Shown here in pieces: positions 33,470-44,781 of a stretch of DNA of 64,000 nucleotides. The stretch is from Aquanectria penicillioides (Eukaryota; Ascomycota; Sordariomycetes; Hypocreales; Nectriaceae): contig PYIU01000007.1 in assembly GCA_003415625.1 (NCBI GenBank), positions 496,001 to 560,000 of the forward strand, written 5' to 3'. Under the pieces are notes generated by a model. It made no database searches and had not been told where the DNA came from. It saw only the letters and a program-made list of their open reading frames with translations. Both the position numbers and the translations under genes were made by a program. Each line of letters begins with the position of its first letter. Positions within the stretch are counted from its first letter, which is position 1.

Positions 33470-36400
33470 ATGCCGCCCGAAAATTGGGCTGACTACGAAT
33501 CTGATGTGATCAGACTATACATCGAGGAGGGCAAAAGTATCAAAGCCACGCTTGCCGAAATCAACAGCAAGCACAAAACTAAATTCACGTAAGCAAAGAT
33601 CTCTCAACAAACCCCAAGCCTCGCTTCTAACCTAGGACTAGGATCCGACAAATCAAGTCCAGATATGGAGGCTTGAAGAACTTGCGGGCTATTGAGTGGA
33701 TAGCTGTCATATCTAAGCTTCGAGAACGAAAACTTGAAGGGATAGCATCCGAGGTATATATACACGGTCGACTTCAAACTAAAGACCACGTGGAAAACGC
33801 CATCCGACGCTACGAAAAGAAGACTAAAGATACAATCTTCACAAACATCGGTTCGTGATGATGCCTCTGCCATTGAGCTCCGCACTGATAGATTCCAAGA
33901 CCTTGGTATCGAAACCGTTAACCGCCACCGCATTGAGATTCGTACCCCAGGATCGAATGCAACAAATACCTCTCTGGTACATGATTCGGCACGCGAGAGC
34001 ACGACGAGCGATACTCGTGGTCCACCTCATGAGAATGCAACCAACACAGAATCGACTGCCGAATTGGACATCCCCGAGCTAGATATATGGGGTACAGAAT
34101 TGGACTTGAGTACCCCAAGAATCCGCTCACCTTTTCACCTTAATTGCTTTGACCTTGGTCAAACAATCGAGATGGAAGCAGACCAAGATTCTCGAATGAT
34201 CTCAACGTCATTACCTGTCCATTCCCACATGACGATGCCATTCACCGTCATCGATTACCCATACGAAATTCAACGGCTTGCATCGTGGAAAAATCCAATT
34301 TGCCACTCTCCTAGACTCAATGGGGTTTGTGGTTCTTCTCCAAATAAATCCCACGCGATTAGCTTGTCATATTCGCCTCAATGTCCGTTTTGGGACTTAC
34401 CAGGTAACAGCTTCGTTCATTCCATTCTTCCCGCCTCACTAAGAGAATAACTTCTAGACATTCGATCCATTTTTCCGTTCCTGAGTGGCAGCCAATCTTT
34501 CTCGAATGCAATACCACTTTCAGCGGCCAACAGTTGCCAAATTCCCGAGAAAATACCCTCCTGTGACAAAGGATGGTTAATATCATTTCTTGTTAGCATG
34601 GACACCAGACTCGAGGCTTTGAACGCAACTGCGAATTGTGTTGAAAATACGTTTCGAAGCCAAATCTTCAGAGAACCACCAATACATATCGAGGGTTGTG
34701 AACAGCTGGTCCAGGTATTTGCGATAGTAGCCTACCTCGTCTTCAACAATATAATCAGTCGGGGCAATCTTTCCAGTTTCCTAGGATGGACCTTATATTT
34801 TGGACACTTTCAGATTCTCATCAATTTTCTGAAGCGCAAATCCTCCTACTGTCGATTTCTTGCGATGAAGGTGTTGGGAGCGGTAGCTATAAGAACGCCG
34901 GATGGAAGAATGTATCGTTCTCTATTGAAAGACTTCCCCGGTGAGAGTGCAATGCTCATATTATCATCAGACCGTCGGCTAGTTTCGAGTGAACTTGGCC
35001 TGGGATTACTTCTAGAAGCCGTGACCTTGAACCAATTGCAAATTGCCACAGCTTTGATTGGCCAAGGTGCAGATGTTGATGGTGTTGGTGTAATTCGGCA
35101 ACACCAGCATACTCCATTGTCTGCGGCCGTGGACCGCCGCTTCATAGATATGATGAACCTACTCGTTGGTGCGAAAGCCGATGTAGATAAGCAGTTCAAG
35201 TCGGGGAGTGAACTGACAAGTGCTCTTTCGTGTGCCGTAAAGCACGGAAGGCACGAAGCGGTCGATTTCCTCCTCCGAGCGGGTGCCAAAGTCCCATTGA
35301 ATTTGACAATCCGGGGATTCCTCTTATAGAGTACGCATATCTGAATTCTCCACGCGCCACATATCTAGCGCTTTTGAAAACCGTGTCGACCGAAAACGAG
35401 TCAGAGGAGGTGCTTGAGATGCAATTACTGGTGGAGACAGCCAGTAAAGGTAATCTTGCCCTTTCCCAAGTCCTCTGCAAACGACGGAATTTTCAAGACG
35501 AGGTGCTTGAACAGGCGTTATGTTTTGCAATTCGTTCAGAAAACGTCCTTGCCGTGAGGACTTTGCTATCTTGTGGAACCGATCCTGCTGCCAGGAAGTA
35601 TCGCTCTCGCTGCGCTGCTGATGAGAGAATGGATCTTGAAAACATCAATCCCCTGATGTTGACCTTGAGAATCAGATCTGATGTGATGCGCGATATCATG
35701 TATCTGCTCGTCCAGGCCGGATTGCAGCTGGGTGAAACCTCACTGGAGGATTTGAAGAGACTCGCCTCTTCTCCAAACTTCAGCGATGACAAGCCTTGGG
35801 AGGCCATGGTGCATTTAGGGATTGGAATCGATTTGATTGGTTCATCCGCACTGGAGAATGCAAATGGGATCTATGAATGCGGGCGCCTCCTTGATGCAGG
35901 AGTCCCAATCAACGAGTATGGAATGGAGGGGTTAAGCGGACTACAAGCTGCGGCACAGCATGGAGATACTTCAGCAGTCAGATTTCTTCTTGACCGCGGC
36001 GCAGATGTCAACCTTCCAGCAAGCGAAAATGGCGGGATGACGGCGCTACAGGCGGGCACTATTAGCGGCAATGCCGATGTAGTGCAGTGCTTGCTCGATG
36101 CAGGTGCCAATGTCAAGGCGCCTCCCGCCAAGCAAGACGGTGTCGCATTGCTAGAGGCCGCGGCAGACTGTCAAATTTTCTTCCAAGATACCGGTACTCC
36201 AAAAGTCCATTTTGAATCGCCCTCGCCGGAAAAACAAGAGCATGTCGATGAGATGTTCAAAAAGCTATTTTACTTGGGTGCACCGATTAATCGGCCTGAC
36301 GGAACAGCGGGCATGCTACTGGAGATTTTCATCAGGACATCCAGAATTGAATCTCTGCGCTTTGCGCTCCAGGCTGGGGCCAAGCCTGAAGGGAGGGTAT

Positions 36401-37110
36401 CATCAAGCGCGCCGCGGGTGTTGGCGGACCCTGACTCTGTGCAGACAATGCAGACTCCATTGCAGGCGGCTGCAAGACGGCTCAACATCAAAGCCATCCA
36501 GCTGTTGCTGGACTACGGAGCTGAAATCAATGCAGAAGCTCACCCAGACTACGGATACACGGCTCTCCAGGCCATCTTCTTCAATGACGACCCCACAATG
36601 TGGCCTTATGGCGACGTCGCCGGCAGACGAGTAAAGGCTACCGAGATGCTTCTTCTTGCCAAAGCAGATGTCAATGCACCTGCCGCAGCACGATATGGGC
36701 GTACTGCTTTGCAAGCTGCCATCTCAGCCACGTACCCAAACTCCAAGGCTATTGAGCTGCTCCTAGATCACGGAGCAGACGTGAACGCCTTGCCCGCCAG
36801 TGTTGGTGGAATCACAGCTCTCCAAGCTGCTGCCATTAAGGGCGACTTAGCCGTCGCCAGACGGTTGGTTCAGCTCGGTGCCAATGTCAACGCGCCTGCA
36901 GCCGCCGACGAAGGGAGAACGGCTGTCGAGGGTGCGGCAGAGCATGGAAGAATGGAAATGGTCCAATTTCTTCTCCAAAATGGCTTAATACCCGATTTGT
37001 CAACCGGTTTCTCCAAAGCCATCCAGCTTGCCAGTGAGAATGGCAACTTTCACATCGTGGATTTGTTGAACCATAGCTGGACGGCCTTCAACCGATTCCT
37101 TGAGGAGTAG
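33470..37110 (+). pseudogene. Clr5-domain ankyrin-repeat protein, two apparent frameshifts
   Basis: The N-terminal exon (33470-33588) begins MPPENWADYESDVIRLYIEE, the Clr5 domain (a short DNA-binding-like helix-turn-helix of fungi), continued after a 47-nt intron at 33636 with TRIRQIKSRYGGLKNL. A variable middle region follows, with an intron at 34404-34457. The C-terminal half has at least eight ankyrin repeats, for example TALQAGTISGNADVVQCLLD and AIELLLDHGADVNALPAS. The reading frame changes twice: between about 33825 and 33856, and at about 35290-35320, where one extra A would join FLLRAGAK to SPIEFDNPGIPLIEYA. Apart from these, coding is clean over 3.5 kb. Either a recent pseudogene or two one-base sequence errors. 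Clr5-ankyrin genes form large, fast-changing families in Hypocreales and relatives; roles are mostly unknown. Confidence 0.75.
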
Positions 37111-37255
37111 GGCAAACATTAAGTGTGAAGATTTAAGATTTCACATTAGGCTGCTAATTGGGGACTGTATCACGGCAATAAATATACTTGAATCGATATT
37201 TATTATCCTTCTCACCTTCCACAGCTCACACAGCATAATACTGCTGCGCCCTTGT

Positions 37256-40200
37256 CTAATTTCCTGAGTCAAGCCAAAGAATTCGTGGCTCAAAGCCAGT
37301 CATTGTTTTGTACTCGTCTTCTGGCACTTCGTGACCCGTTTGTAAATCAATAACGACAATTTTAACGTTCTTCCCTCCATCGGCGTTTGACCCCAACTTG
37401 TTAGCCACCCTTTCGGCGTTCAATACTCTTGTAGCTTCAGGCCTTCGGCATCGGCGAGTGCTGATCCCTTCAGTGTTTCCTGACCCTGGCCCCATTCCAA
37501 GACGGGTAATTTGCCCAATGAAATCTGCATTCTTGATTGGATCCGGTGTTAGTGATTCTGCCCCAGGTGTGAATACGTCAATGCGGTAACTCGACTTTGT
37601 GCAGCCTACCCCTGAGAAGACAATATGAGGAATCTTCTTGGCAGGAGAAGCGGAAATCGCCTGTAGTTGACCACGTTGATGAGAGCTCTCTCCAGGCAAG
37701 TTGATTGCCCGTCCACCGCTAGCCACTAGGTGGGCACTGGCATGCGACGTCACGGTTGGTGGAGTGAAGGCGTCAGGAGACAGTGGCGGGGAGTACAGGT
37801 ATCCCAGAGCGCGAGTGTCCTTGGCCATGTCGCCGATGGTGGTGTATTTCCACCTGCGTGGATCTTCGTATGAAAGTTTTGTACCATGTTCCATGAATGG
37901 TTGAAGGGGGAAACCAGACGTGAATTGGTTATTTGGATGAGACTCCATGAAGATGCCTGCGAGACGATCCATATTGGCATGATATGATAGAAAGATAGGA
38001 TCAAAGGCTGTATAAGTATTATCCGCCTAATGCTATATTAATGATCTCCAGACGATCCATTGGTATCTGATAGGGGCTCTTACCATATCTGGACCAACCC
38101 AGCCGTGAAAGTTATCGTGAACCTGCTCAAATAGTCCATCAAAGTCAAACCTATAGGGGTACCATGAATCCGGATTCTCTTCACCAAATTTGGTAATGTT
38201 CGCCCACGGCACACCAAATGACTCAGCCGTATTGGAAGAAGTGTAAGCTGATTGACTCAGGGCATGTGCAATCTGCTCATGGTATAATGTGAAGAGGCGA
38301 ATCTTTTCGGCCCATTTAGGAGACGAAGGTCCCTGCACAAGAATCGGATCGCGTGTCACAAAGCAGCTAGTGCCACTTATTGACTTGCCATTCAAAGATA
38401 AAGCATATTTGAGCGGGTTAGGCCTCGGTTTACCGTCCTTCGGGGAAATGTAGGTGTCTTCAAAGAACACGGATGGAACTCCCGCAAAGGTAGAGTCTGG
38501 CGTCGCGGAATCGGACGCAAACCCGTTCCAATATGGAATAGGGAAGTCAATCAATTCTTCAACGTATCTCAAGAATGCACGATGCCACAAAAATGTTGCT
38601 TCTTGGTAATGGAGACACCAGTCTGCATCTGCACATGGCTGTTAGTAGGAATCGACCAACCCGCCCTCACTGGCTCACTTACGCAACAGGCCTAACTCTT
38701 GCCATGTAGAGCCAAGCTCTCCAACAGCCAATACTTCCTCAAGCTTGGATTGATAAACAGCAAGCTCTTTGGTGGTGAAACTCATGATATCCCGTCTCAC
38801 CCTGTAGTCCGGAAAAGGCTCACGTGGTTTTGGAATAATCATCTTGGGTGTGGCTGTGGATGACGAATTCAATAGAAAACCGCCATTTGCCCAAGCTCGA
38901 AAGACCTCCAGTGCTTCCTCTGGCCAGTAGTCTTGCGGGTCCCGGGTAACTGGCATAGATTTGGACCGAAGGTGCCGATACATGGAGAGCGCTTTACTCT
39001 TCACGTCACCGTACTTGCTAATATCCCACCCTCCCCACTTGAGCATAGCTTTCACCCAACCCGTCCCGGTTTGAATTCTTCGTTCATCGGGGATCCAGTA
39101 AGGTTTGATGATGAGAGGAAGGACATGATCCTCCCACGTTGGGTATAATGTCGACTTGGGTTCCTCTCGATTTCGATTTACTGAATAAGCCAGGTAGCTT
39201 GATTTCGCTTCCCCAGTACTGCTGTCAGTTGGAGGCACCATATAGCCAACTTCCGCCGGTTTCGCGAATGGACAACCACCGGCTCCAGCCAACCTATGTT
39301 CTTGAAGGGGTTTGATAGAACCTTGACAAGGCAAGGCCAGAAGCGCTGGTCTTGGAAGTGCAGAGATCGAAACAGGCCCTTTGGTCGTAGATGCAACAGC
39401 AGGAACAATCATTGGATTAACGCCAGCTAGGGTTTCGGTCCATTGTCTGAGAAAGTCTTGTCCGCGCTGGGGCATCTCTTGGACCATTCCTTCTCTAGTC
39501 ATTTCTAGGAAGCGTTCAATATATGGTATTTTAACCGCATATGGCAACGAGGAGTCGAATTCATCAAGTGGAAGTGGTCGGTAGATTCGTCTCCGTGATT
39601 CCGCGAGGGAGAGATACTCGAGGAGGGCTTGTGCCTTTGTATCCGCAGCTTTGAGGCGATTTTGCACCGATGTGAAGTAATCGGTCACTGTTTTCTGGTG
39701 GACTTTGATCTCTAGCCCCAGGAGCTCAAGAAATTGATGCTCCGGGCTATCAACTAATTGCGATTGGACGTAGGATGAATTGGTGACATTTTCGATGAAT
39801 CGGGCTTCCAAATCGTAGGTCTTACCATCCCAAGTAGTCTCTTGTGGAACATATTGCATTAAAATACCGCGCTTCCAAGAGTAGATGGGGTTCCAGAAGT
39901 CTAACATCATCAATGCGTTGAATGTATTGATGGAGAACAAGCTGAGCCATTTGTTGGGGCCCTGTTTCTTCAGCATTTGCATTTTCAGAACACCTTGTGC
40001 ATCCTCAAATGAAGCTTGTAATATGTTGAATGGTGCCTGCCCCTCACTGTTTTGGAGAACTGTTCTGAATGCTAGAACTTTCTCCTCTCTTTTTTCTCGT
40101 TTATCAAATCCAAGTGCTGTTAAGGGGAGCTCCAGATACCCTGGGGGTTTGGGGCTGGAAAATTCAACATCGACACTTTGGAGGATAGACAAGCCTAGTT

Positions 40201-41511
40201 TTTCAACAGCAATTTGGTAATCTTCTAAATTGACTGACACCTCTAGAGCATTGGCCTCATCCTGTAATATTGTCAACACCATGTCAAATGGATTTAGATG
40301 GGGGATACATCATTGACTTACCAACAGACTTCCAATACCAGCGGAAGACAACAACTCATTATCATAAAAGTGATCTGCTGGAATGGTGAATGTATTTCCG
40401 TTCGCATCCATTCTAGCCGCCGCAATGTTGACGGTTGTAGTCAGGAGCAAGTGCGAAGCCCATCGTGAAATGTTAGCAGGGGATGGGAGAAGGGTTGAGC
40501 CAGCGCCAAAGAAGTCGAGTTTTAGGCGCCTACCAAACCAGCTGCTGACTCCGCTAGAGATTGCCTGTTCTAGGATGTCTGGGCCCTCGTGCAGTTCAGA
40601 GAGCAGTCGACCAGCAGATCCGGAGAGATAAGGTGCGGCCTTGAATTCTGTTACCATCTTCTCGGAAAAACATGCTGTGAAGTCAACTGAAGATGTGTGG
40701 TCGAACCAATGGATCCAAGGCCTGGGTTCGATGTGAGAAATGACCCGTGGCTTATTGAGGGAGAATCATACTCGTGAAGTTCCTTCATGATGCATGCGCC
40801 ATTAACATGGCCATTAAATGGTCCGAGATACGCGCTTGGACCAAACGCATCCATGGAATTGCCAAAGTAGTTCCATACATTTTTTCCATCGACCATTTTG
40901 CCATCTACATTGTTTCCGCCGATATTGTCTCTCTAAATAGCATAATTTATGAGCTTGTTAGTTCTAAAATACTGCATTGACAAAGTTCATAGTGAATCGA
41001 TAAAAGTTTGGACTTACCTGATAGAATCGGAATGCAAGACCATTCCAGGAGGCTACCTGAAGGAACCGGAATTCGTTTGTCAAATCACTTGAACCGACTA
41101 TGCAAAGCGTCCATTGGGATTCTGAGGTGCTGAATGCGTTGGTCCCTGGAGCGTGTACAATGGCGACAAATCGAACATGAGGAGAGAACCAGTCTTCCTT
41201 GGTGACATCGCCAGTCACAGCGCTCCCATCAGCGACCATGAAAATATGTATTTCATATTGGGGCGGATTTGTTTTGGTGCCGGCTAGATCAATGTAAGTA
41301 ATAGAAATTGAATAATAATCGGAATGGTATCTGTACCCCAAAAGAAGCTGATGAGATCATGAAATGTGAATTTGGAGGCGAGAGTGCCATCCCGTAACCA
41401 TTTACCGAACTGATCGACAAAGTTCATAGACAGAAAAGTCTCATCTGCTGCATGATTTATGTCTGGAGTTCCATCACGAGTAAACTCTCTCCAGAATAAA
41501 TTTTCGGTCAT
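37256..41511 (-). CDS. Tyrosinase-domain protein with about 810-residue unknown N-terminal region
   Basis: Seven exons splice without a break into 1,298 residues: 41337-41511, 41018-41283, 40772-40932, 40322-40721, 38683-40261, 38084-38628 and 37256-38026. All introns are GT-AG (52-85 nt). The last third (from about residue 815) is a tyrosinase: CuA-side DWCLHY and FLWHRAFLRYVEE (His867, His876), CuB HDNFHGWVGPDM (His1031, His1035) and FDPIFLSYHANMDRL (His1058). Cys865-x-His867 matches the thioether motif of fungal tyrosinases. The third CuA ligand is unclear: the only upstream His nearby is His861, six residues before His867 instead of the usual 16 or more. The C-terminal 180 residues may be the shielding domain. 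Tyrosinases oxidise phenols to quinones. The N-terminal region (residues 1-810) has no signal peptide or membrane helix and no domain I recognise; it includes NVWNYFGNSMDAFGPSAYLG and WIHWFDH. Confidence 0.85.
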
Positions 41512-42616
41512 GTTTGAACGGCGACGGTATGGGAGGTAGGTTTCTGTACGATAGCTGTCGGAGATCTTCGACTAATTCAATATATACATATGCAGATTGA
41601 TTTGTAACACTTCAGTGATCACAGCTCGGCTCCGGTGGAATCGGCACATCTGCCACTGACGGGACATGAAATATTCCTGCGTACAAGAACCGCTCTGCTC
41701 GTAGGACTTGAAAGGGCCACGTGGGTACCTCAACTGAAACAGATGAATCCTTACATTTACCATTGGACTAGTTCCAGAACTATTAGGATCGAATTCGACC
41801 GAATGCATTGCTGACACCAATCCAAGCAGGTCGCATAGAAATAAGGTTCAGCGGTGAGGATGTTCATCACATGGTGGCCAGCTGAGATGCAAGTTGGCCT
41901 TCATGGTGGCCAAGCCCTATGCCGTAAGACGGCAGTTCATCGCTGAGAGCGGAGTTGGATTGCGACCTGTCATTCACCAGATAGCCGAGACCGCCTATTC
42001 GAGGAGATGTCTCACATTGGGTTGACCACTGGTGGGGTTTCTAATGTAAGCTAGACCCTTAACATGACCATTGGAAGAATTTCCGTCTGACAGAGCTTTG
42101 ATTGTCCCACTTATGTAGAGGCATGAGGAACGGCCCGCTTTAGCAAGTTGCAATATCACCGTATGTTGAGGTGGGAGGCAGTGGCCTTCATTGAGAAGAT
42201 CGCCCAACTGGGACGAAAGCGGAATGTGTTAACCCCATTATGCACATTTTGTCCTGGCTCAAAAGCATACACAGGTAAGCGGAGTTGCTGACCATGTACC
42301 ATGGTCTAGACCTCAATGATGTCGTCATGGCTGACTGTGGCTGATACCTGCATCCCAGCTGAGTCTTCAGGCTTTTGTGCACGAGTGCAATGCTTCCTAT
42401 TCGGCGCTGTAATCACAGTGGCGGCGACGGATTAATGTGCAATTAGTGTCTACTTATGGTAATGACTACTAGAATAGTTAAGTAGATAATTAGGCTGGCG
42501 AAAAAACGCTTGTTTACTCGAGTATAAATCTGCATCTCTCTTTCTCAATACATATCCAATCCCATTGCTAGAGACCTCACAGACTCATATCTTCTCCTCC
42601 CGCCTTACTATTCAGC
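41512..42616. other. Divergent promoter region with possible gene relic
   Basis: Shared upstream space of the tyrosinase fusion and the unknown gene. On the minus strand, parts read like coding sequence: about 42192-42290 (PVYAFEPGQNVHNGVNTF) and about 42005-42207 (HTVILQLAKAGRSSCLYIS, then NGHVKGLAYIRNPTSGQPN). A gtgaga donor follows and further fragments lie near 41880-41950 and 41765-41815. They do not join without frame changes. Possibly a third, dead gene of this cluster. Confidence 0.35.
42523..42528 (+). promoter_or_regulatory. Possible TATA box of the gene divergent from tyrosinase
   Basis: TATAAA, 94 nt before ATG 42617; its position supports that ATG as the true start. Confidence 0.45.
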
Positions 42617-44035
42617 ATGGCTACCCCTACCCCCCAAAGCTCACAGCCTTTGACCCACCTGGACATCCCTATGTTGATGATGGACTGGGTGATAAGCAAA
42701 AGTTGAAGTGGTCTCAGGTTATATCCCAGTGGATGGATGTCGAGATTGCTGCCAAGGACGAAGATGGAAATCCTCTTGAAGGTCCCGGCAATTCGAACCG
42801 TACGCCATTGACACAGTTCTTTAACGGTACCGTCACTGCATACGACATTGACCAGAAGCCTGTTGCAATTACTTGGATCGGCTTCCCCAATTTGGTAAGC
42901 AAGTTGTGTTTCTGGGGTGAGTAACAACTAAAAATATCTAGGTCAAAGTCAAGTATCCCAATGAGCCCAAGAGATGGCAGGTAGCAGATGAGAGCAGGAA
43001 TTATCAGGACGAGTACTTAGAGTGGTCCGTCAAAAGGAATGATGACAAAAAGATTATTTCGGTCACCTATACATGTGAGGGTCCTGAGGTGAGTTGGCGC
43101 TTCTCCCTGTTGGATGTCAACCAACTCAGCTAATAGTATCACACAGTATTGGCATTTCTTAGCAGAAGAGGCACCAAATTCCTTAAACTCTTTGTACATG
43201 GAAATGAATCCCGATTTCAAGACTGAAATGAAAAAGACAGATTGGTGGAGGAGTGGTAACTACAACCCTGAGAACAAGTGGAACCTATCAACCAAGACTG
43301 GAGCTATTGCACATCTAGTTCAGAGGAACAATACTCTTATTGCTGAAGTGGATATCGCAGCCCAAGGCACTGTGATCCGAAAGGGAAAGGATGGGAAGAT
43401 CATCACTGATAAGACCAAACTCATCAACTGCTCTGGTTATGGACAGCCCCAGCGCAACTCGGATCCAACGGTACGTCTACTCATTGGTTTATAATCAAAT
43501 TCCATGGATCTTGCAAGGGTTCTAACGACAGTCCCTAGATTGGCGATGCCATCAACAGCCTCGCCCGCAAAGGCCTTTCTGTCTCAATTGCAAATCCCAT
43601 TGCTCTCTACATGCATTCCTTCAATACGGCCAATTTTCAACTCGACGTTGAAGGAACGGGTGAAAACATGGTGGATGTTCCCCAGGTACTTTCCGCTGGC
43701 AACGAGGGAATATTGCCAAGAATATGGCATTGAGGCTTCAGGTCAAAATTCCAGACGGTGTTGTCGGGACAGGTTCAGATAACAAGGGTCAGCAATTGAC
43801 TGTCAGCGACATTGTAGATACAAGCAACGGTCAGAACATTCTTTGGGGAGCGCAGTTTGCCGATTACATTACAATGACAGTCAAGGGAGTAGGGATTGCT
43901 GGTGACAAGCCTGCAGATCCTCAACCTTGTCCTGGATCACAGGCTCGAGCCGAGAATACTTTCTTGGCGCTGACGACTTCAGATGCTTCGTGCGACGCGT
44001 CTAAGAACAAGGCAAGGGCCAACACCCGATGGTAG
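42617..44035 (+). CDS. Unknown protein paired with the tyrosinase fusion (two apparent one-base frameshifts)
   Basis: I do not recognise the family. Exons 42617-42894, 42942-43088, 43147-43470 and 43539-44035 join at phase-0 GT-AG sites and give about 410 residues. Features are WSQVISQWMDVEIAAKDEDG, TPLTQFFNGTVTAYD, KRWQVADESRNYQ, YWHFLAEEAP, LINCSGYGQPQRNSDPTIGD and ANPIALYMHSF. No signal peptide or membrane helix. Two spots break the frame by one base, both in homopolymers: a run of six C at 42630-42635, where seven would link ATG 42617 (MATPTPPKL) to the main frame, and CAGG at about 43684-43687, where CAGGG would read VPQGTFRWQRGNIAKNMALRL. With both corrected the frame is open to 44035. 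It shares a 1.1-kb promoter region with the tyrosinase fusion, so co-expression and a common process are likely. The 3' exon ends in a Lys/Arg-rich tail. Confidence 0.62.
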
Positions 44036-44781
44036 ATGCTCAACGAGACACGTTCCTATCACCCTCATGGATTCTTCTGTCATGTGCTATAGAAACAAAG
44101 CACAGCAATATAGCTACTAGGATCAATCATGCCATGCTTCTTTGCCGTGAATCAGCAATCCCCACTGGGAAGTTGTCCCCGGGAGATATCTTTTTTACAA
44201 ATTCCCCTGATCTGATCTCGCCAGAAATTAGGAGACGGAAATGATCAAGCCTGATCACAGCATCTGGTACATGAGCTTTGTGTCCGTGATTGGTAATGTT
44301 GTTCACGAGGACAGAAGTTCAAATCAGTGAACCATGACATGACATAATTCAATCCCCGTTCAAAGATCCAATTAAGCCTCGATAGAGCCCACCTGCACAA
44401 GCCAGCCTGGGCTTTTCCAGAATCCTCGAGGATGCCTCAAAAAAGCACCCTTGTCTTCTAAATTTTATCATGGAGGATCATATGGATCCACTCTTCGTTA
44501 ATGTCGTTTCTTCCAACAGCAGCGGCGGGGCTGCCAAATGGGGAATATCCGCTAACAACGATCGATCTACCATTCAGGGGCTGCGTGGTCCGATGACCCT
44601 TGTAAGTTCATGTAGTGATTGCATGCTCCAGAAATCATGAGATTCTTATCATTTTTGCTAAACTTCGCCTAATCAAATTCACCTCCATGTAGTCATACAG
44701 GTCCCCACTTCTCAATATAACAAAGTATTTACGGAGGGCAGTTATACCAAGAAAGAAGAACCACGAGATCAGAATCTCCTC
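44036..44781. other. Intergenic region with a possible orphan first exon
   Basis: At 44470-44595 a plus-strand stretch starting MEDHMDPLFVNVVSSNSSGG and ending GLRGPMTL is followed by a gtaagt donor and, 95 nt later, a ccatgtag acceptor. No continuation reads on into a gene. It may be the stub of a truncated gene or a chance frame. Otherwise empty. Confidence 0.35.

Noticed and set aside
33840..33895. An intron gttcgt...gatag to explain the first frame change in the Clr5-ankyrin gene
   Set aside because: Splicing it leads into a frame that stops after about 70 codons and loses the downstream protein.
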